NCBI RefSeq assembly: GCF_014287875.1
Contig: NZ_JACOPN010000001.1
Location: 62,001 to 126,000 of the forward strand
DNA: 64,000 nucleotides
Direction of reading: 5' to 3'
Source: Flintibacter faecis
Lineage (GTDB): Bacteria; Bacillota; Clostridia; Oscillospirales; Oscillospiraceae
Below are positions 52,439 through 60,343 of the stretch, in pieces; within the stretch, counting starts at the first letter, position 1, and each line of letters begins with the position of its first letter. The position numbers and the translations under genes were made by a program. The notes beneath the pieces are model-generated. The model was not told the origin of the DNA and did no database searches. It saw only the letters and a program-made list of their open reading frames with translations.

Positions 52439-52957
52439 ATGACTGATTCCAAGATCCGCAAGCTGGTGCTCTCCGCCCTGATGGCCGCCCTGTGCACCGT
52501 TATGACCATGGTCATTCAGGTGCCCTCCCCCATGCAGGGCTATGTAAACCTGGGCGACTGCGCCGTGCTCATCTCCGCCTGGATGCTGGGCCCCCTGTAT
52601 GGCGGAGCTGCCGCCGGCATCGGCTCTGCCCTGGCCGACCTGCTGTCCGGCTATGCCCACTATGTCCCCGGCACATTCGCCATCAAGTTTCTCATGGCTG
52701 CGGCCGCCGCTTTGATCCTTCGGGCCATGACCAAAAAGGCCCCCTCCGCCATGCTGGCCGGTCAGGTGGCGGGCGGCGTGGCCGCCGAGGTCATCATGGT
52801 CCTGGGCTATTTCGCCTATGCCAGCCTGTGGCTGGGCAAGGGTCTGGCTGCCGCCGCCTCCATCCCCGGCAACATCGTCCAGGGCGTGTTCGGACTGGTG
52901 GCCGCCACGGTGGTCTACACCGTCCTCAGCCGCAGCAGAGCCGTGGTCAAAGTTTGA
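52439..52957 (+). CDS. ECF transporter S component, vitamin uptake
   Basis: A 172-residue membrane protein with five or six hydrophobic segments. KIRKLVLSALMAALCTVMTMVIQ and YVNLGDCAVLISAWMLGPLYGGAAAGIGSALADLLSGYAHYVPGT are typical of S components in the ECF riboflavin/YpaA-like Pfam group. The substrate is not specified by sequence. Its divergent MocR neighbour suggests vitamin B6 (PdxU-like role), which is inference. The shared energy-coupling module is not in this window. A terminator follows. Confidence 0.87.
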   Translation: MTDSKIRKLVLSALMAALCTVMTMVIQVPSPMQGYVNLGDCAVLISAWMLGPLYGGAAAGIGSALADLLSGYAHYVPGTFAIKFLMAAAAALILRAMTKKAPSAMLAGQVAGGVAAEVIMVLGYFAYASLWLGKGLAAAASIPGNIVQGVFGLVAATVVYTVLSRSRAVVKV

Positions 52958-52980
52958 CCCCACCCCATACGCAGATGCGC

Positions 52981-53021
52981 AAATTGCCGCCAGACGAAAA
53001 GACGTCCGGCGGCAATTTTTT
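52981..53021 (+). terminator. Terminator of the ECF gene
   Basis: AAATTGCCGCC and GGCGGCAATTTTTT with an inner GACG/CGTC pair. It also overlaps the 3' end of the small minus-strand gene. Confidence 0.88.
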
Positions 53022-53313
53022 ATGCCTTTTCGTTGTGCGCTTCGGCCTGCTCCTCCAGCCACCGGACCATCTGGTCCATGCCTTCTAATGTGCGGGGAAA
53101 GCTGTTTGTGGCCGTGATCTGGCTGAGGGACTTGGTCAGCGGTCCGGGCCACACCTCCACATCCAGCGTATACCTGGGCTCCCCCTCCGGCTGATCTTCC
53201 GGCGGATCGTGTTTCACGGGCTGGATAAAAAAGCGGGTGTTCCCCTTGCTGCCATACCATACGTTGCCGTTCTCCCAGAACAGCAGAGTTGGCATCTCCA
53301 TGTGTTCGCTCAT
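53020..53313 (-). CDS. Small hypothetical protein
   Basis: A 97-residue acidic soluble protein, MSEHMEMPTLLFWENGNVWY onwards, rich in Glu, Pro and Trp, with no membrane segment or known motif. It has a plausible ribosome binding site (AGGAGG upstream of ATG 53311-53313) and normal codon use for this genome. It is isolated between the ECF gene and a palindromic repeat element. I do not recognise a family. Confidence 0.6.
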   Translation of the reverse strand: MSEHMEMPTLLFWENGNVWYGSKGNTRFFIQPVKHDPPEDQPEGEPRYTLDVEVWPGPLTKSLSQITATNSFPRTLEGMDQMVRWLEEQAEAHNEKA

Positions 53314-53336
53314 TGATATCCTCCTGGTTATTTAGA

Positions 53337-53458
53337 ACGGAATCCCCCCGCCGCTGATGCGGCCCTCCCCCCTTTCACAAGGGGGCTGTTTTTCTCTTTG
53401 ATCAGGCCCCCTTGTCAAAGGGGGCTGGCATCGCCGCAGGCGATGACTGGAGGATTCT
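53337..53458. repeat. Palindromic intergenic repeat element
   Basis: About 120 bp composed of nested palindromes: CCCCCTTTCACAAGGGGG, GCCCCCTTGTCAAAGGGGGC and GCATCGCCGCAGGCGATG, bounded by imperfect inverted ends GGAATCC and GGATTC. No coding capacity. It resembles dispersed palindromic repeats common between genes of Oscillospiraceae (general impression, not searched). Confidence 0.65.
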
Positions 53459-53522
53459 GCAACAGTATTTTTATTATGCCAAAAAAGCCGCCGGATGTAA
53501 AGCCGCCAATCTTCCCATAAGA

Positions 53523-53550
53523 CACACCCCGTGCCCCGCTGCATAGAATG
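53523..53550 (+). promoter_or_regulatory. Sporulation-type promoter of the collagen-like gene
   Basis: CAC, exactly 16 nt, then CATAGAATG (53542-53550), 51 bases before the start codon. It has the same layout as the element at 37813-37840. The form fits SigK or SigE (AC ... CATA-x3-T). Confidence 0.5.
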
Positions 53551-53600
53551 GACCGTGGCACTGCCACAGCACATGCACTGAAACGGCAAAGGAGCGCATT

Positions 53601-54416
53601 ATGAAACAATACTATCCTTCCGATTGGGAGCGGCGCTGCAGCGGCGGCGTGTACGCCTCTCTCAGCGGCGGCTGCTGCCGCCCGGAGCCTCCCTGTCCTC
53701 CGCCCCCTGCGCCGCCCGGGCCTCCGGCTCCGCCGCCCTATCCTCCCTATCCCCCCATGCCCGGCCCCATGGGGCCCACCGGTCCCCAGGGGATCCCCGG
53801 GCCTGACGGGGCCACCGGCCCAACCGGCCCACAGGGTATCCCCGGCCCACAGGGCGCACAGGGACCCCAGGGGCCTCAGGGCGTGCCCGGCCCCGCCGGG
53901 GCTGCCGGAGCCATCGGGCCTGTCGGCCCCACCGGGCCCACCGGAGCGACCGGAGCCACGGGCGCTACGGGAGCCATAGGCCCAACCGGCCCTGCCGGTC
54001 CTGCCGGGGCAACCGGTGCTGTCGGTCCTGTCGGCCCCACCGGGCCCACCGGGGCCACAGGCGCTCCGGGAGCCATAGGCCCAACCGGCCCTGCCGGTCC
54101 TGCCGGGGCAACCGGTGCTGTCGGTCCTGTCGGCCCCACCGGGCCCACCGGAGCCACCGGAGCCACGGGCGCTGCGGGAGCCGTAGGCCCCACCGGCCCA
54201 ACCGGACCTGCCGGTCCTGCCGGAGCAACCGGCGCTGTCGGCCCCGCCGGCCCTGCCGGACCTGCCGGGGCCACGGGCGCCACAGGCCCCGCCGGAGTCG
54301 TCACCCCCGGAGAAGCGGTGACGGATCTGGCCCCCGGCGCCAGCCAAGCGGACATCATTCTGAAGATCAACGAGCTGCTGGGCTCCCTGCGGGGGGCCGG
54401 ACTGCTGGCCAACTGA
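53601..54416 (+). CDS. Collagen-like (Gly-X-Y) surface protein
   Basis: A 271-residue protein. Residues 1-27 include several cysteines (CSGG, GGCC). Residues 28-54 are a Pro-rich hinge. From Gly55 to about 232 there are some 59 uninterrupted Gly-X-Y triplets, dominated by GPTGPTGAT and GPAGPAGAT units. The C-terminus [20 protein letters not shown] ends in a short helix that could trimerise the stalk. There is no Sec signal peptide, as in exosporium BclA-type filaments, which are made in the mother cell. Thr in the Y position offers O-glycosylation sites, and a glycosyltransferase gene follows directly. A sporulation-type promoter precedes it. The DNA is strongly repetitive. Confidence 0.9.
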   Translation: MKQYYPSDWERRCSGGVYASLSGGCCRPEPPCPPPPAPPGPPAPPPYPPYPPMPGPMGPTGPQGIPGPDGATGPTGPQGIPGPQGAQGPQGPQGVPGPAGAAGAIGPVGPTGPTGATGATGATGAIGPTGPAGPAGATGAVGPVGPTGPTGATGAPGAIGPTGPAGPAGATGAVGPVGPTGPTGATGATGAAGAVGPTGPTGPAGPAGATGAVGPAGPAGPAGATGATGPAGVVTPGEAVTDLAPGASQADIILKINELLGSLRGAGLLAN

Positions 54417-54423
54417 CCGTCTG

Positions 54424-54458
54424 AACTGCGGCGCTCTCCACCGGGGAGCGCCGCAGTT
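54424..54458 (+). terminator. Intercistronic hairpin between the collagen-like gene and the glycosyltransferase
   Basis: A perfect 13-bp stem AACTGCGGCGCTC with a 9-nt loop. Only TTT follows, so read-through is likely. It could lower glycosyltransferase expression relative to its abundant substrate. Confidence 0.6.
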
Positions 54459-54477
54459 TCCACAGGGAGGGAGAAAC

Positions 54478-55572
54478 ATGGGGAACTATCACGTCTGCGT
54501 CTATGCCATCTGTAAGAACGAGGCCAAATTTGCCCGCCGCTGGATGGACTCCATGTCCGAGGCGGACCACATCGTGGTGCTGGACACCGGCTCCACCGAC
54601 GGCACGCCCCAGCTGCTGCGCAGCCTGGGGGCCAGCGTCACGGAGGAGGTCATCTCCCCCTGGCGCTTTGACACCGCCCGGAACCGCTCTATGGAGCTGA
54701 TCCCGCCGGACACAGATATCTGCGTCTGTACCGACCTGGACGAGGTGTTCCACCCCGGCTGGCGGGAACTGTTGGAGCGGGCCTGGTCCCCCGGGGCGGG
54801 GCAGGCCACCTATCGCTACACCTGGTCCTTCCAGCCTGACGGCTCGGAGGGGGTGGTGTTCTGGTATGAGAAGGCCCACGCCCGCCGGGGCTATCAGTGG
54901 GTCCACCCGGTACACGAGGTACTGTGCTGGACCGGTCCGGGCAAGCCGGGGCCCACGGTGGTGGCCGATGGGGTGCAGTTGGATCACCACCCGGACCCAA
55001 AGAAGTCCCGGGGGCAGTATCTGCCCCTGCTGGAGCTGTCCGTGGCGGAGGACCCGGAGGATGACCGGAACGTCCACTATCTGGGCCGGGAATACCTGTA
55101 CTATGGCCGCTGGGACGACTGCATCGCCACCCTGAAGCGGCACCTGGCCATGCCAAGCGCCGACTGGCCCGACGAGCGGGCGGCCTCTATGCGGTACATC
55201 GCCGCTGCCTATGACCGCAAGGGACAGCCGGACAAAGCCCGGGACTGGTATCTCCGGGCGGTGGCCGAGGCTCCCCACCTGCGGGAGCCCTATCTGGACC
55301 TGGCCCAGCTGCTCTACCGCCAGGAGGCGTGGGACGGGGTGCTGTATTTCACCGGCTGCGCCCTGACCATCACCCGCCGCCCCCGCACCTATATCTGCGA
55401 GGCCGCCCCCTGGGGCAGCCTGCCCCACGACCTGCGCTCCATCGCCTTCTACGCCACGGGCCGCCTGCCCCAGGCGCTGGAAGCGGCCCGCCAGGCTCAG
55501 GCGCTGGAACCGGACAACACCAGGATACGGGAAAACGTGTCCCTGCTGGAAACGCTGACCCATCCAAACTAA
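54478..55572 (+). CDS. Family 2 glycosyltransferase with TPR-like C-terminus
   Basis: A 364-residue cytoplasmic enzyme. Residues 1-200 are a GT-A domain: CVYAICKNEAKFARRWMDSM, VVLDTGSTDGTPQLL and the metal-binding CTDLDEVF (D-x-D). From about 200 the chain is helical, with tetratricopeptide-like repeats (RAASMRYIAAAYDRKGQPDKARDWYLRAVAEAP). This type of short GT often glycosylates proteins or polysaccharides. Only 61 bases separate it from the collagen-like gene, so that protein is its most likely target. Ribosome binding site GGGAGG precedes ATG 54478. Confidence 0.88.
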   Translation: MGNYHVCVYAICKNEAKFARRWMDSMSEADHIVVLDTGSTDGTPQLLRSLGASVTEEVISPWRFDTARNRSMELIPPDTDICVCTDLDEVFHPGWRELLERAWSPGAGQATYRYTWSFQPDGSEGVVFWYEKAHARRGYQWVHPVHEVLCWTGPGKPGPTVVADGVQLDHHPDPKKSRGQYLPLLELSVAEDPEDDRNVHYLGREYLYYGRWDDCIATLKRHLAMPSADWPDERAASMRYIAAAYDRKGQPDKARDWYLRAVAEAPHLREPYLDLAQLLYRQEAWDGVLYFTGCALTITRRPRTYICEAAPWGSLPHDLRSIAFYATGRLPQALEAARQAQALEPDNTRIRENVSLLETLTHPN

Positions 55573-55576
55573 CAAC

Positions 55577-55667
55577 AAAAGACCGCAGCGTTTGCCGTCA
55601 GCGAGGGAGACGGATCGCCACGTCGTGGCTTCGCCCCTCCTCGCAATGACAGACACTGCGGCCTTTT
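55577..55667 (+). terminator. Terminator of the glycosyltransferase gene split by a repeat
   Basis: AAAAGACCGCAG (55577-55588) and CTGCGGCCTTTT (55656-55667) are complementary with one mismatch and end in T, the two arms of a normal terminator. The 67 nt between them are a repeat element rather than a short loop. Confidence 0.65.
55589..55655. repeat. REP-like palindromic element inside a terminator loop
   Basis: Contains GCCACG-T-CGTGGC at the centre and GCGAGG / CCTCGC arms near the ends, with TCGCAATGACAG. This recalls the widely dispersed GTCATTGCGAGG repeats known from many bacterial genomes (general knowledge, not searched). Confidence 0.65.
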
Positions 55668-55675
55668 CAGCGACC

Positions 55676-55727
55676 CCCTAACTCCTAACTCATCCCTCCT
55701 AACTCATCCCTCCTAACTCCTAACTCA
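55676..55727. repeat. Short tandem repeat CTAACTC / ATCCCTC
   Basis: Five CTAACTC heptamers are interspersed with two ATCCCTC heptamers, giving two nearly perfect 14-bp units. Non-coding, between convergent genes. Confidence 0.75.
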
Positions 55728-55730
55728 AAT

Positions 55731-56288
55731 TCATCCCCAGCCCCCGGAATATTTCTGTTCCAGCTGCTCTAAGTCCTTCACCACGAACAGCTCATACAGC
55801 CGGGCCAGAGCGTCCCAGGTGGCCTGATCCATCACGCCGGTGACGGGCAGCCCGGCCCGCTCCTGCAGCCAGCGCACGTTCTGCTCCGAGGCCGTCCCGT
55901 GCCGCCCGTCGGGCAGGTCGGGGGACACCCCATCCAGATAGTAGGACAGCAGCCGGAACATCAGCTGAGGCAGGGCCATGAACTCCCGCTCCTGACCCGG
56001 AGCCACCTGGCACCCCTCCCCGGGAAAGGCCCTCAAAGCCCTGGGGGCGGCCTGCTCCCGCTCCAGCCGGCTCCAGGCCCGGCTGATCTCGTCCCAGGTC
56101 CTTCGGTCCACCACCCCGGTGACGGGCCGGAGCAATTCCCGCTGGAAGAGCATCACCGCCTCCAGCGTCTTCTCCCCGAACACCCCGTCTGGGGTGAGCC
56201 TGGGCAGAAAAGGGTGCTTCTCCGCCAGTCGGGACAGCATATATTGCAGGCCCCACACCGGGCGGACCATCTGGGCGTTGTGTTCCAT
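55731..56288 (-). CDS. Peptidoglycan-binding protein, two PG_binding_1 domains
   Basis: A 185-residue protein. Start is ATG 56286-56288, one base after the stop of the previous gene and behind GAGAGGAT. Two PG_binding_1 modules are visible: PVWGLQYMLSRLAEKHPFLP with LTPDGVFGEKTLEAVMLFQRELL (about 10-60), and ASEQNVRWLQERAGLPVTGVMDQATWDALARLYELF (about 135-170). There is no signal peptide and no catalytic domain. It is the last gene of the SleC/SpoIID-like operon and probably helps target the complex to the cortex. Paralogous to the C-terminal part of the upstream gene. Confidence 0.85.
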   Translation of the reverse strand: MEHNAQMVRPVWGLQYMLSRLAEKHPFLPRLTPDGVFGEKTLEAVMLFQRELLRPVTGVVDRRTWDEISRAWSRLEREQAAPRALRAFPGEGCQVAPGQEREFMALPQLMFRLLSYYLDGVSPDLPDGRHGTASEQNVRWLQERAGLPVTGVMDQATWDALARLYELFVVKDLEQLEQKYSGGWG

Positions 56289-56289
56289 G

Positions 56290-57444
56290 TCATCCTCTCC
56301 CCTTTCGATCCGTCTGCCCCAGCCGCAGGGCATAGCCCGGATATTGGCCCAGGCGCGCCATCTCCTCCTCCAGGGCGTCCTCCTCCCGGATAAAGCGCTG
56401 GAACATGGCGTTCCAGGTGGCCGGGCCGACCACGCCGTCATCCGCCAGCCCCGCCCAGCGCTGATAGGCCTGCACCGCACGCTGAGTCTCCGGGCCGAAC
56501 ACCCCGTCTGGTGTCACCGGGGTCAGGGCATCGTCAAACTCCGCCAGCAGGGAGAGCATATCCTGCACCGCCGTCACTCCGTCTCCCCGGTCCCCCAGGC
56601 GCATGGTCCCCGGAAACTGAAACCGCAGGCGGTACATGGTCTGTCCCTGGCTGACCAGCTCGGCCAGACCGGTGACCCCCACATAGAGATAGACCAGCTT
56701 ATACCAGGTCCCCTTGCCGATGACCCCGTCCGGGGTCAGGCTGAACACCCGCTGAAACTCTTTCACCGTCTCCTCCATCTCCCGGGTGAACAGGCCGATG
56801 GTGGGGTATATTTTAGGGATCGCCGGATAATTCTGCGCCACCCGGTTGAGCATCACCTGGGCGGTGAGCACCTGGGGGCCGAAGTCCCCCAGGCGCAGGG
56901 GTGTGCCGGGATAGGAGTGCTCCAGGTCCCGGACGGGGGCATCCAGCACCAGTTCGATGTCATCCCCATAGTACCGCCGCAGGATGTCCATAAAGTTATA
57001 GCCCGCCTGGGCCAGCTCCTGGCTGCCCCACTGGGACAGGCCGTCGCATTTTGTGGTGGTGCCGTTGCAGAATTTTGCGCTCAGTGGCTCTACAAAGCCC
57101 ACCCGGCGGATATAGTCGTCGAAGAATTCGTCCACCACCTGGCTGATGGGCTGAAAGATGTCCCTCCCCCGGATAAATTTCTGGTCATAGGCGGTGGTGG
57201 AGGTGATCTGAAAATCATAGCCCCGGCTGGGATAGAACTCGGTATACACCCGGTTCAGCGCAAAGGACACGATGGCCAGCACGTTGGCCCGGATGGCCGC
57301 CGGCTCCCAGGTGGGGTAGATCTCGCTGGAGGCCACGTTTTTCACATAGTCGGGAAAGCTCACCGTCACGTTCTCCGCCGCCTGATCCGGGGCACCCAGA
57401 TGGACGGTGATGGTGCGGGGGATATAGGGAAAGATCACCGGCAT
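56290..57444 (-). CDS. SpoIID/SleC-like protein with peptidoglycan-binding repeats
   Basis: A 384-residue protein. The N-terminal half (PVIFPYIPRTITVHLGAPDQ, ANVLAIVSFALNRVYTEFYPSRGYDFQITSTTAYDQ, CDGLSQWGSQELAQAGYNFMDILRRYYG) matches the SpoIID/LytB-like lytic transglycosylase fold as found in the spore cortex-lytic enzyme SleC. From about 180 there are three PG_binding_1-like modules (LRLGDFGPQVLTAQVMLNRVA, IGLFTREMEETVKEFQRVF, VTPDGVFGPETQRAVQAYQRW). No Sec signal is evident. Likely role: cortex cleavage during germination or cortex maturation. It lacks a fused N-terminal prodomain, which is encoded by the preceding gene. Confidence 0.82.
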   Translation of the reverse strand: MPVIFPYIPRTITVHLGAPDQAAENVTVSFPDYVKNVASSEIYPTWEPAAIRANVLAIVSFALNRVYTEFYPSRGYDFQITSTTAYDQKFIRGRDIFQPISQVVDEFFDDYIRRVGFVEPLSAKFCNGTTTKCDGLSQWGSQELAQAGYNFMDILRRYYGDDIELVLDAPVRDLEHSYPGTPLRLGDFGPQVLTAQVMLNRVAQNYPAIPKIYPTIGLFTREMEETVKEFQRVFSLTPDGVIGKGTWYKLVYLYVGVTGLAELVSQGQTMYRLRFQFPGTMRLGDRGDGVTAVQDMLSLLAEFDDALTPVTPDGVFGPETQRAVQAYQRWAGLADDGVVGPATWNAMFQRFIREEDALEEEMARLGQYPGYALRLGQTDRKGRG

Positions 57445-57453
57445 CCCGTCACC

Positions 57454-57852
57454 TCACAGATCCTGGGCGGGAATATCCCGCACCGTCCGCTGCTGCAGGC
57501 TGCTCTGTCCCCGCACCAAGGGGATGAGTTCCATATTCTGTACCGTCTCCACCCCGGGGAAGATCTGCACCCCGTCCACCTGCAGCATGGCATAGCCCGG
57601 GTGCTCGGCCCACACGCTGCACACCGAAAAGCACTTCGGGCCGTCCGCCGCCCCGGGGGCGATGCTCTCCTCAGCCGCCGGGGCCGGGATGTCCACAGAG
57701 GTAATGCGCCCGCTGCTGTCTGTGGACTGAAGACTGAGCAGGCGGTATCGCCCGCCCTCCCCCTTCTGCAGCACCGCCACCGTGGCTCCCTCCAGAGGCA
57801 GCTCCGCCTGGGTGGTGTACACCCGCACACTCAATCTGCCCATCTGTTTCAT
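57454..57852 (-). CDS. Separate SleC prodomain-like protein
   Basis: A 132-residue protein. Start ATG 57850-57852 follows GAGGAGAGG. It is a single beta-sandwich of the carboxypeptidase-regulatory kind: MGRLSVRVYTTQAELPLEGA, LQSTDSSGRITSVDIPAPA, EHPGYAMLQVDGVQIFPGV and MELIPL. In SleC proteins of Clostridium a domain of this appearance precedes the catalytic domain (recalled, not searched). Here it is a free-standing gene, 9 bases from the SpoIID-like gene. First gene of the operon, with a CATAG-C-ATG promoter motif 31 bases upstream. Confidence 0.75.
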   Translation of the reverse strand: MKQMGRLSVRVYTTQAELPLEGATVAVLQKGEGGRYRLLSLQSTDSSGRITSVDIPAPAAEESIAPGAADGPKCFSVCSVWAEHPGYAMLQVDGVQIFPGVETVQNMELIPLVRGQSSLQQRTVRDIPAQDL

Positions 57853-57882
57853 AGCCTCTCCTCCTCGTTTTGGCAGTTTGCC

Positions 57883-57910
57883 CATGCTATGCCGGGGCCG
57901 GGCGGTTGGT
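57883..57910 (-). promoter_or_regulatory. Sporulation-type promoter of the SleC-like operon
   Basis: On the minus strand ACC (57910-57908), 16 nt, then CATAGCATG (57891-57883). It is the third member of the CATAG-x-ATG set in this window; AC is shifted by one base compared with the other two. Confidence 0.45.
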
Positions 57911-58019
57911 TCCCGGGGCAGCGCGTGGTCAAATAGCTGACCTTTTTCCCCGGTCTCTGAGACAGATTCGGCGCTTGTACGAAAAATATAAACAGAATTG
58001 AAACGATAGGAAAAAGCCG

Positions 58020-58047
58020 TTGACATTGGGCGGCGGCGTGGTAAAAT
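58020..58047 (+). promoter_or_regulatory. Promoter of the marR-ABC operon
   Basis: TTGACA, a 16-bp spacer and TAAAAT (58042-58047). Confidence 0.75.
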
Positions 58048-58057
58048 AATAAGCACC

Positions 58058-58081
58058 TTAACGATAAATAGGTTAACAATA
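58058..58081. promoter_or_regulatory. Direct repeat in the marR leader, candidate operator
   Basis: TTAAC-G-ATA (58058-58066) and TTAAC-A-ATA (58073-58081), spaced 15 bp, just after the expected transcription start. A bound MarR protein here would block its own operon. Confidence 0.4.
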
Positions 58082-58122
58082 GAGGCAGGACCACTGTCCC
58101 GCCACTGAAAGGAGGCAACGCC

Positions 58123-58602
58123 ATGCCTATCCCCAGCGATCAGCTGGAGCTGCTCAGCCAGCAGATCAACCACGCCCACCGCAGCGCCGTCAGCGAGGAG
58201 CTCAGCCGCCGGGGCCTAAGCGAGATCGGCCACCCCATGCTGCTGACCATTTTAGAGGGGTATCAGAGCGACGACCCGGAGGGCCACGCCCAGCGGGACC
58301 TGGCCGTGCTGCTGCATATCTCCCCCGCCGCCGTGGCAAACTCCCTGAAATCCCTGGAGCGGGGGGGCTATGTCCGCCGGGAGCCGGGGCAGAAGGATGC
58401 CAGGCGCAACCGGGTGATGCTGACGGACAAGGGCCGCTCTGCGGTGGAGGGCTGCCAGGCGGCCTTTCAGGCCGTGTCCGAGCGGATGCTGGCCGGCTTC
58501 ACCCAGGAGGAGCGGCAGCAGCTGCTGGTCCTGCGCCGCCGGATGCTGGAAAACCTGCGCCGCCCCGCCCCGCAGCCACCCCAAGTAAAGGAGGAATCTT
58601 AA
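58123..58602 (+). CDS. MarR-family transcriptional regulator
   Basis: A 159-residue winged helix-turn-helix regulator. QRDLAVLLHISPAAVANSLKSLERGGYVRREPGQKDARRNRVMLTDKGRSAV is the recognition helix plus wing, with the conserved D-x-R in DARRNRV. The N- and C-terminal helices form the dimer. Such regulators normally repress their operon until an inducer, often a drug or phenolic acid, binds. It lies one base before the TTG start of the first ABC gene. Start ATG follows AAAGGAGG. Confidence 0.93.
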   Translation: MPIPSDQLELLSQQINHAHRSAVSEELSRRGLSEIGHPMLLTILEGYQSDDPEGHAQRDLAVLLHISPAAVANSLKSLERGGYVRREPGQKDARRNRVMLTDKGRSAVEGCQAAFQAVSERMLAGFTQEERQQLLVLRRRMLENLRRPAPQPPQVKEES

Positions 58603-58603
58603 T

Positions 58604-60343
58604 TTGCTTTCCCTGTTTATGACTCACCTCCAGGGATATCAGAAAGAGGCGCTGAAATCGCCCATTCTCATCATTCTGGAGGTCATCTGCGAGCTGCTGC
58701 TCCCCCTGGTCATGGCCCAGATCGTGGACACGGCCATCCCCGCCGGAGACGTGGGGCTCATCTTCAAGCTGGGGGCGCTGATGCTGGTACTGGCCGCAGT
58801 CTCTATGCTCTGCGGTGTGCTGGCCTCGAAATATGCGGCCTTTGCCAGCCAGGGCTTCGGCGCCAATCTGCGCCAGTGCCTGTTTGACAAGGTACAGGAG
58901 TTTTCCTTTGCGGACATCGACCGCTTCTCCTCCGCCTCTCTCATCACCCGCATGACCAACGACGTGAACAACATGACCATGATGCTGGCCATGGGTCTGC
59001 GGATGCTGGTGCGGGCCCCGGTGATGCTTGTGGTGGCCGTTGCCGTCAGCTGCTATCTCAATGCCAGACTGGCCCTGATTTTAGCGGTCATCATCCCCCT
59101 GATGATGCTCGTCATCGGATATCTGATGAAAACCTGTACCAAGCTGTTTAAAACCCTGCAGACCAAGATCGATGCCCTGAACAACACCCTGCAGGAGAAT
59201 CTGGTGGCCATCCGGGTGGTAAAGGCCTTTGTCCGGGAGGACCACGAGCGGAAGAAGTTCAAACAGTCCAACGACGATCTCACCGGGGCCGCCCTGTCTG
59301 TGGGTATGCGCATCATCGCCATCATGCCCGCAATGATCATCGCCATGAACGCCGCCACGGTGGCCGGGCTGTACTTCGGCGGCAAAATGGTCATGGGGGG
59401 CACCTTTGACCTGGGCCGGCTCCAGGCCTTTTTGAACTATGTGTTTCAGATCCTGATGAGCGTGATGTTGGTGGCCATGTCCCTGCTCCAGCTGTCCCGG
59501 GCCCAGGCCTGCGCCGCCCGCATCCAGCAGGTGCTGGACACCCGGCCCTCGGTGGCCGACCGGCCGGAGACAGAGGGCGCGCTTCTCCCCGCCCCCCGGG
59601 GTGCGGTGGAATTCCGGGACGTGTCCTTCAAATATCAGGCCGCCGGCAGCGGGGACGACGTACTCTCCCACATCAGCTTTACGGTGGAGCCGGGCAAATT
59701 CCTGGCCATTGTAGGCGGCACGGGCACGGGCAAGTCCTCTCTGGTCAACCTGATCCCCCGGTTCTATGATGTCACCGGCGGCGCAGTGCTGGTGGACGGG
59801 GTGGACGTGCGGGACTATCCCCTGGAGGAGCTGCGGGGGCGCATCGGCATGGTGCTGCAGACCAACGTGCTTTTTACCGGCACCATCCGGGAGAACTTGC
59901 TGTGGGGCGACCCCAACGCCACCGAGGAGGACATGATCCGGGCGGCCAAAGATGCCCAGGCCTATGACTTTATCATGTCCTTCCCCGACGGGTTCGACAC
60001 CGTGCTGGACCAGGGGGGCGTGAACGTCTCCGGCGGCCAGAAGCAGCGCCTGTGCATCGCCCGGGCCATGCTGCGCAAGCCCGCCATTCTCATTCTGGAC
60101 GACTCCACCTCCGCCGTGGACTCGGCCACCGAGGCGGCCATCCGGGAGTCCTTCGCCAGGAATCTGAAGGGCACCACCGTCATCATGATCGCCCAGCGCA
60201 TCTCCTCGGTGCAGTATGCCGACGAGATCATCATTCTGGACGACGACCACATTGCCGGACAGGGCACCCACCGGGAGCTGCTGGCCAGCAACAGCATCTA
60301 TCAGGAGATCTATCGCTCCCAGCAGGAAGGGGTGGGTGAATAA
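58604..60343 (+). CDS. ABC exporter half-transporter with degenerate Walker B
   Basis: A 579-residue half-transporter. Residues 1-320 hold six transmembrane helices of the ABC exporter fold. The ATPase domain has Walker A (GGTGTGKSSL, about 372-381), signature NVSGGQKQR, and Walker B ILILDDSTSAVD, in which the catalytic Glu after the Walker B Asp is replaced by Asp. This is typical of the degenerate half in heterodimeric exporters such as BmrC or TM287. Start is TTG 58604-58606 behind AAAGGAGG. The stop overlaps the partner's ATG (TAATG). Probably a multidrug or lipid/peptide exporter under MarR control. Confidence 0.94.
   Translation: MLSLFMTHLQGYQKEALKSPILIILEVICELLLPLVMAQIVDTAIPAGDVGLIFKLGALMLVLAAVSMLCGVLASKYAAFASQGFGANLRQCLFDKVQEFSFADIDRFSSASLITRMTNDVNNMTMMLAMGLRMLVRAPVMLVVAVAVSCYLNARLALILAVIIPLMMLVIGYLMKTCTKLFKTLQTKIDALNNTLQENLVAIRVVKAFVREDHERKKFKQSNDDLTGAALSVGMRIIAIMPAMIIAMNAATVAGLYFGGKMVMGGTFDLGRLQAFLNYVFQILMSVMLVAMSLLQLSRAQACAARIQQVLDTRPSVADRPETEGALLPAPRGAVEFRDVSFKYQAAGSGDDVLSHISFTVEPGKFLAIVGGTGTGKSSLVNLIPRFYDVTGGAVLVDGVDVRDYPLEELRGRIGMVLQTNVLFTGTIRENLLWGDPNATEEDMIRAAKDAQAYDFIMSFPDGFDTVLDQGGVNVSGGQKQRLCIARAMLRKPAILILDDSTSAVDSATEAAIRESFARNLKGTTVIMIAQRISSVQYADEIIILDDDHIAGQGTHRELLASNSIYQEIYRSQQEGVGE

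Noticed and set aside
53760..54300. CRISPR-like repeats
   Set aside because: The periodicity is 9 and 18 bp and continuous, and translates as Gly-X-Y triplets of a collagen-like protein; there are no spacers and no cas genes.
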